DNA of 5,140 nt from Planctomycetota bacterium. Lineage in GTDB: Bacteria; Planctomycetota; Phycisphaerae; UBA1845. This document shows, one piece after another, positions 4,256 through 5,140 of the stretch. Location of the stretch: the NCBI GenBank assembly GCA_022561415.1, contig JADFRH010000180.1, positions 1 to 5,140 of the forward strand, given 5' to 3'. Each line of letters starts with the position of its first letter. Positions within the stretch are counted from its first letter, which is position 1. The notes under the pieces are model-generated. The model saw only the letters and a list, made by a program, of their open reading frames with translations. It did not search any database and was not told where the DNA came from. A program made the translations under genes and the position numbers.

Positions 4256-5140
4256 ATGCTGCGGGGGACACCAGAATTGTCAATGGCACGTAGGCTCGGA
4301 ATACTGATCCTGCGCCACCGGAGCACACAATGGTCCACGTTACGTCGCATGGCGAACTGGCGCCTTGTTACGACCTCGTACGTTTGGCTGCTGATCGTAC
4401 CTGTCGGCGTCAGACTGCTCACTCCGTTCGCGGGCCCTCGTGAGGTCAAGCTCCCATGGATCTTCGTGGGGGGCAGAACGATTCACTTAGACCTTGGGCT
4501 TCCATTCTCATGGGAAGTGTTCTTCATCATGGCGGTTTGCTTTGCGATTGGTAGCGTCCTGTTCGTTCAATACTGCCCGAAAATCGTCCAAGAGTTTCGA
4601 AATTTCGGCGGCTTTCGGTCTGCGCACGCTAGCAATCGTCCCATGTTAGATATGTTTAACGAGTTTGCGGAGCGACTGAGCAATAGAACTCTCGCCGAAT
4701 TTCTCGAAGAAACTGCGAGATGGCGTGGGGCTCAAGCCAAAACACACGCCGAGTGGGCTGAGGAAGTCGAATCATGGCAGAAGGAGGTAATGGACGCAAG
4801 TCGCGGTATTCACGCCCGAGACGCGTGTGCTCGTCGCTTCAATGACCTGTTAGAAATGGCTAACCACGAGAGCGTATTGTCAGAGCACTTTGAACACGTT
4901 CGTGCTTTGGCCAGTAAGAGCAGAGCGGGGTGGCGTTGTACCGTCGCGGTCTTGCTGTACGCTGGACTCGGACTCTTCTTGTGGGTACTGGCTCAGAATC
5001 TCTGGCAGGTCGGTACGTATTGGTTTCCACCGAACTCGCCCCAAACTGTCTACCAAGTCTGCGACGAGTGCGATCTAGACAAAGAGGACGTCGACGCGAT
5101 CATCGATAGCGTTGGACACGCGGCACTGACGAGAACCGAG
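4256..5140 (+). CDS. Membrane protein of unknown function (3' end cut by window)
   Basis: An open frame of 295 codons runs to the right edge without a stop. Three hydrophobic segments are visible: about 37-57 (LVTTSYVWLLIVPVGVRLL), 87-106 (WEVFFIMAVCFAIGSVLFVQ) and 229-249 (TVAVLLYAGLGLFLWVLAQ). Between the second and third lies a charged, mostly helical region (about 107-225) rich in Glu, Arg and Trp, probably cytoplasmic. After the third segment comes an acidic stretch with a CxxC pair (C269, C272). I recognise no enzyme motif and assign no function. The start is uncertain: ATG 4256 is the first ATG after an in-frame stop at 4196-4198, ATG 4283 and ATG 4349 are in frame, and none has a good Shine-Dalgarno. 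ATG 4349 would place the first membrane segment directly at the N terminus and may be the true start. Base composition is lower in G+C than its neighbours (about 50% at 4621-4740), with codons such as TTA, AGA and ATA, which hints at a separate origin. Confidence 0.75.
   Translation, partial: MLRGTPELSMARRLGILILRHRSTQWSTLRRMANWRLVTTSYVWLLIVPVGVRLLTPFAGPREVKLPWIFVGGRTIHLDLGLPFSWEVFFIMAVCFAIGSVLFVQYCPKIVQEFRNFGGFRSAHASNRPMLDMFNEFAERLSNRTLAEFLEETARWRGAQAKTHAEWAEEVESWQKEVMDASRGIHARDACARRFNDLLEMANHESVLSEHFEHVRALASKSRAGWRCTVAVLLYAGLGLFLWVLAQNLWQVGTYWFPPNSPQTVYQVCDECDLDKEDVDAIIDSVGHAALTRTE

Noticed and set aside
4126..4449. 107-codon minus-strand frame overlapping the start of the membrane protein gene
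   Set aside because: No recognisable pattern and no clear start signal; the plus-strand frame has well-formed membrane helices and runs on to the edge.

Overview
The window is G+C-rich (about 60-67% in sampled lines of the left two thirds, about 50% at 4621-4740). It reads as a chromosomal housekeeping segment. The NusA type, with a short N-terminal domain and an acidic tail, and a secreted alpha/beta-hydrolase-like protein with a C-terminal domain I associate with Planctomycetota suggest a planctomycete or other PVC bacterium. This assignment is inference from family resemblance, not proof.

Layout: (1) 1-1349, minus strand: nusA, transcription termination/antitermination factor, running off the left edge with its C-terminal end missing. 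(2) 1350-1780, minus strand: no protein gene, but a near-consensus sigma70-type promoter (TTGACA, 16 bp, TATAAT), about 300 bases with many perfect stems, and then a strong intrinsic terminator (9-bp stem plus seven U) about 60 bases before the nusA start. This is either an independent small RNA of about 335 nt or a long attenuating leader that controls nusA; it is the most interesting part of the window. (3) 1905-3254, plus strand: an exported alpha/beta-hydrolase-fold protein whose nucleophile serine is glycine and which has no histidine in the catalytic region, so probably a pseudoenzyme. (4) 3284-3601, minus strand, convergent with it: rplU, ribosomal protein bL21, with its own promoter, and without rpmA next to it. 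(5) 3753-4118, minus strand: a 121-residue remnant of seryl-tRNA synthetase containing only part of the tRNA-binding N-terminal arm; the catalytic domain is absent. (6) 4256-5140, plus strand: a three-helix membrane protein of unknown function, lower in G+C and open at the right edge.

The theme on the minus strand is gene expression: NusA (RNA polymerase), bL21 (ribosome) and a SerRS fragment (tRNA charging). They are not one operon, since there are separate promoters before the nusA leader, before rplU and weakly before the serS fragment. The two plus-strand genes are unrelated accessory-type genes placed between them. No CRISPR array, insertion sequence, tRNA or rRNA gene was recognised.
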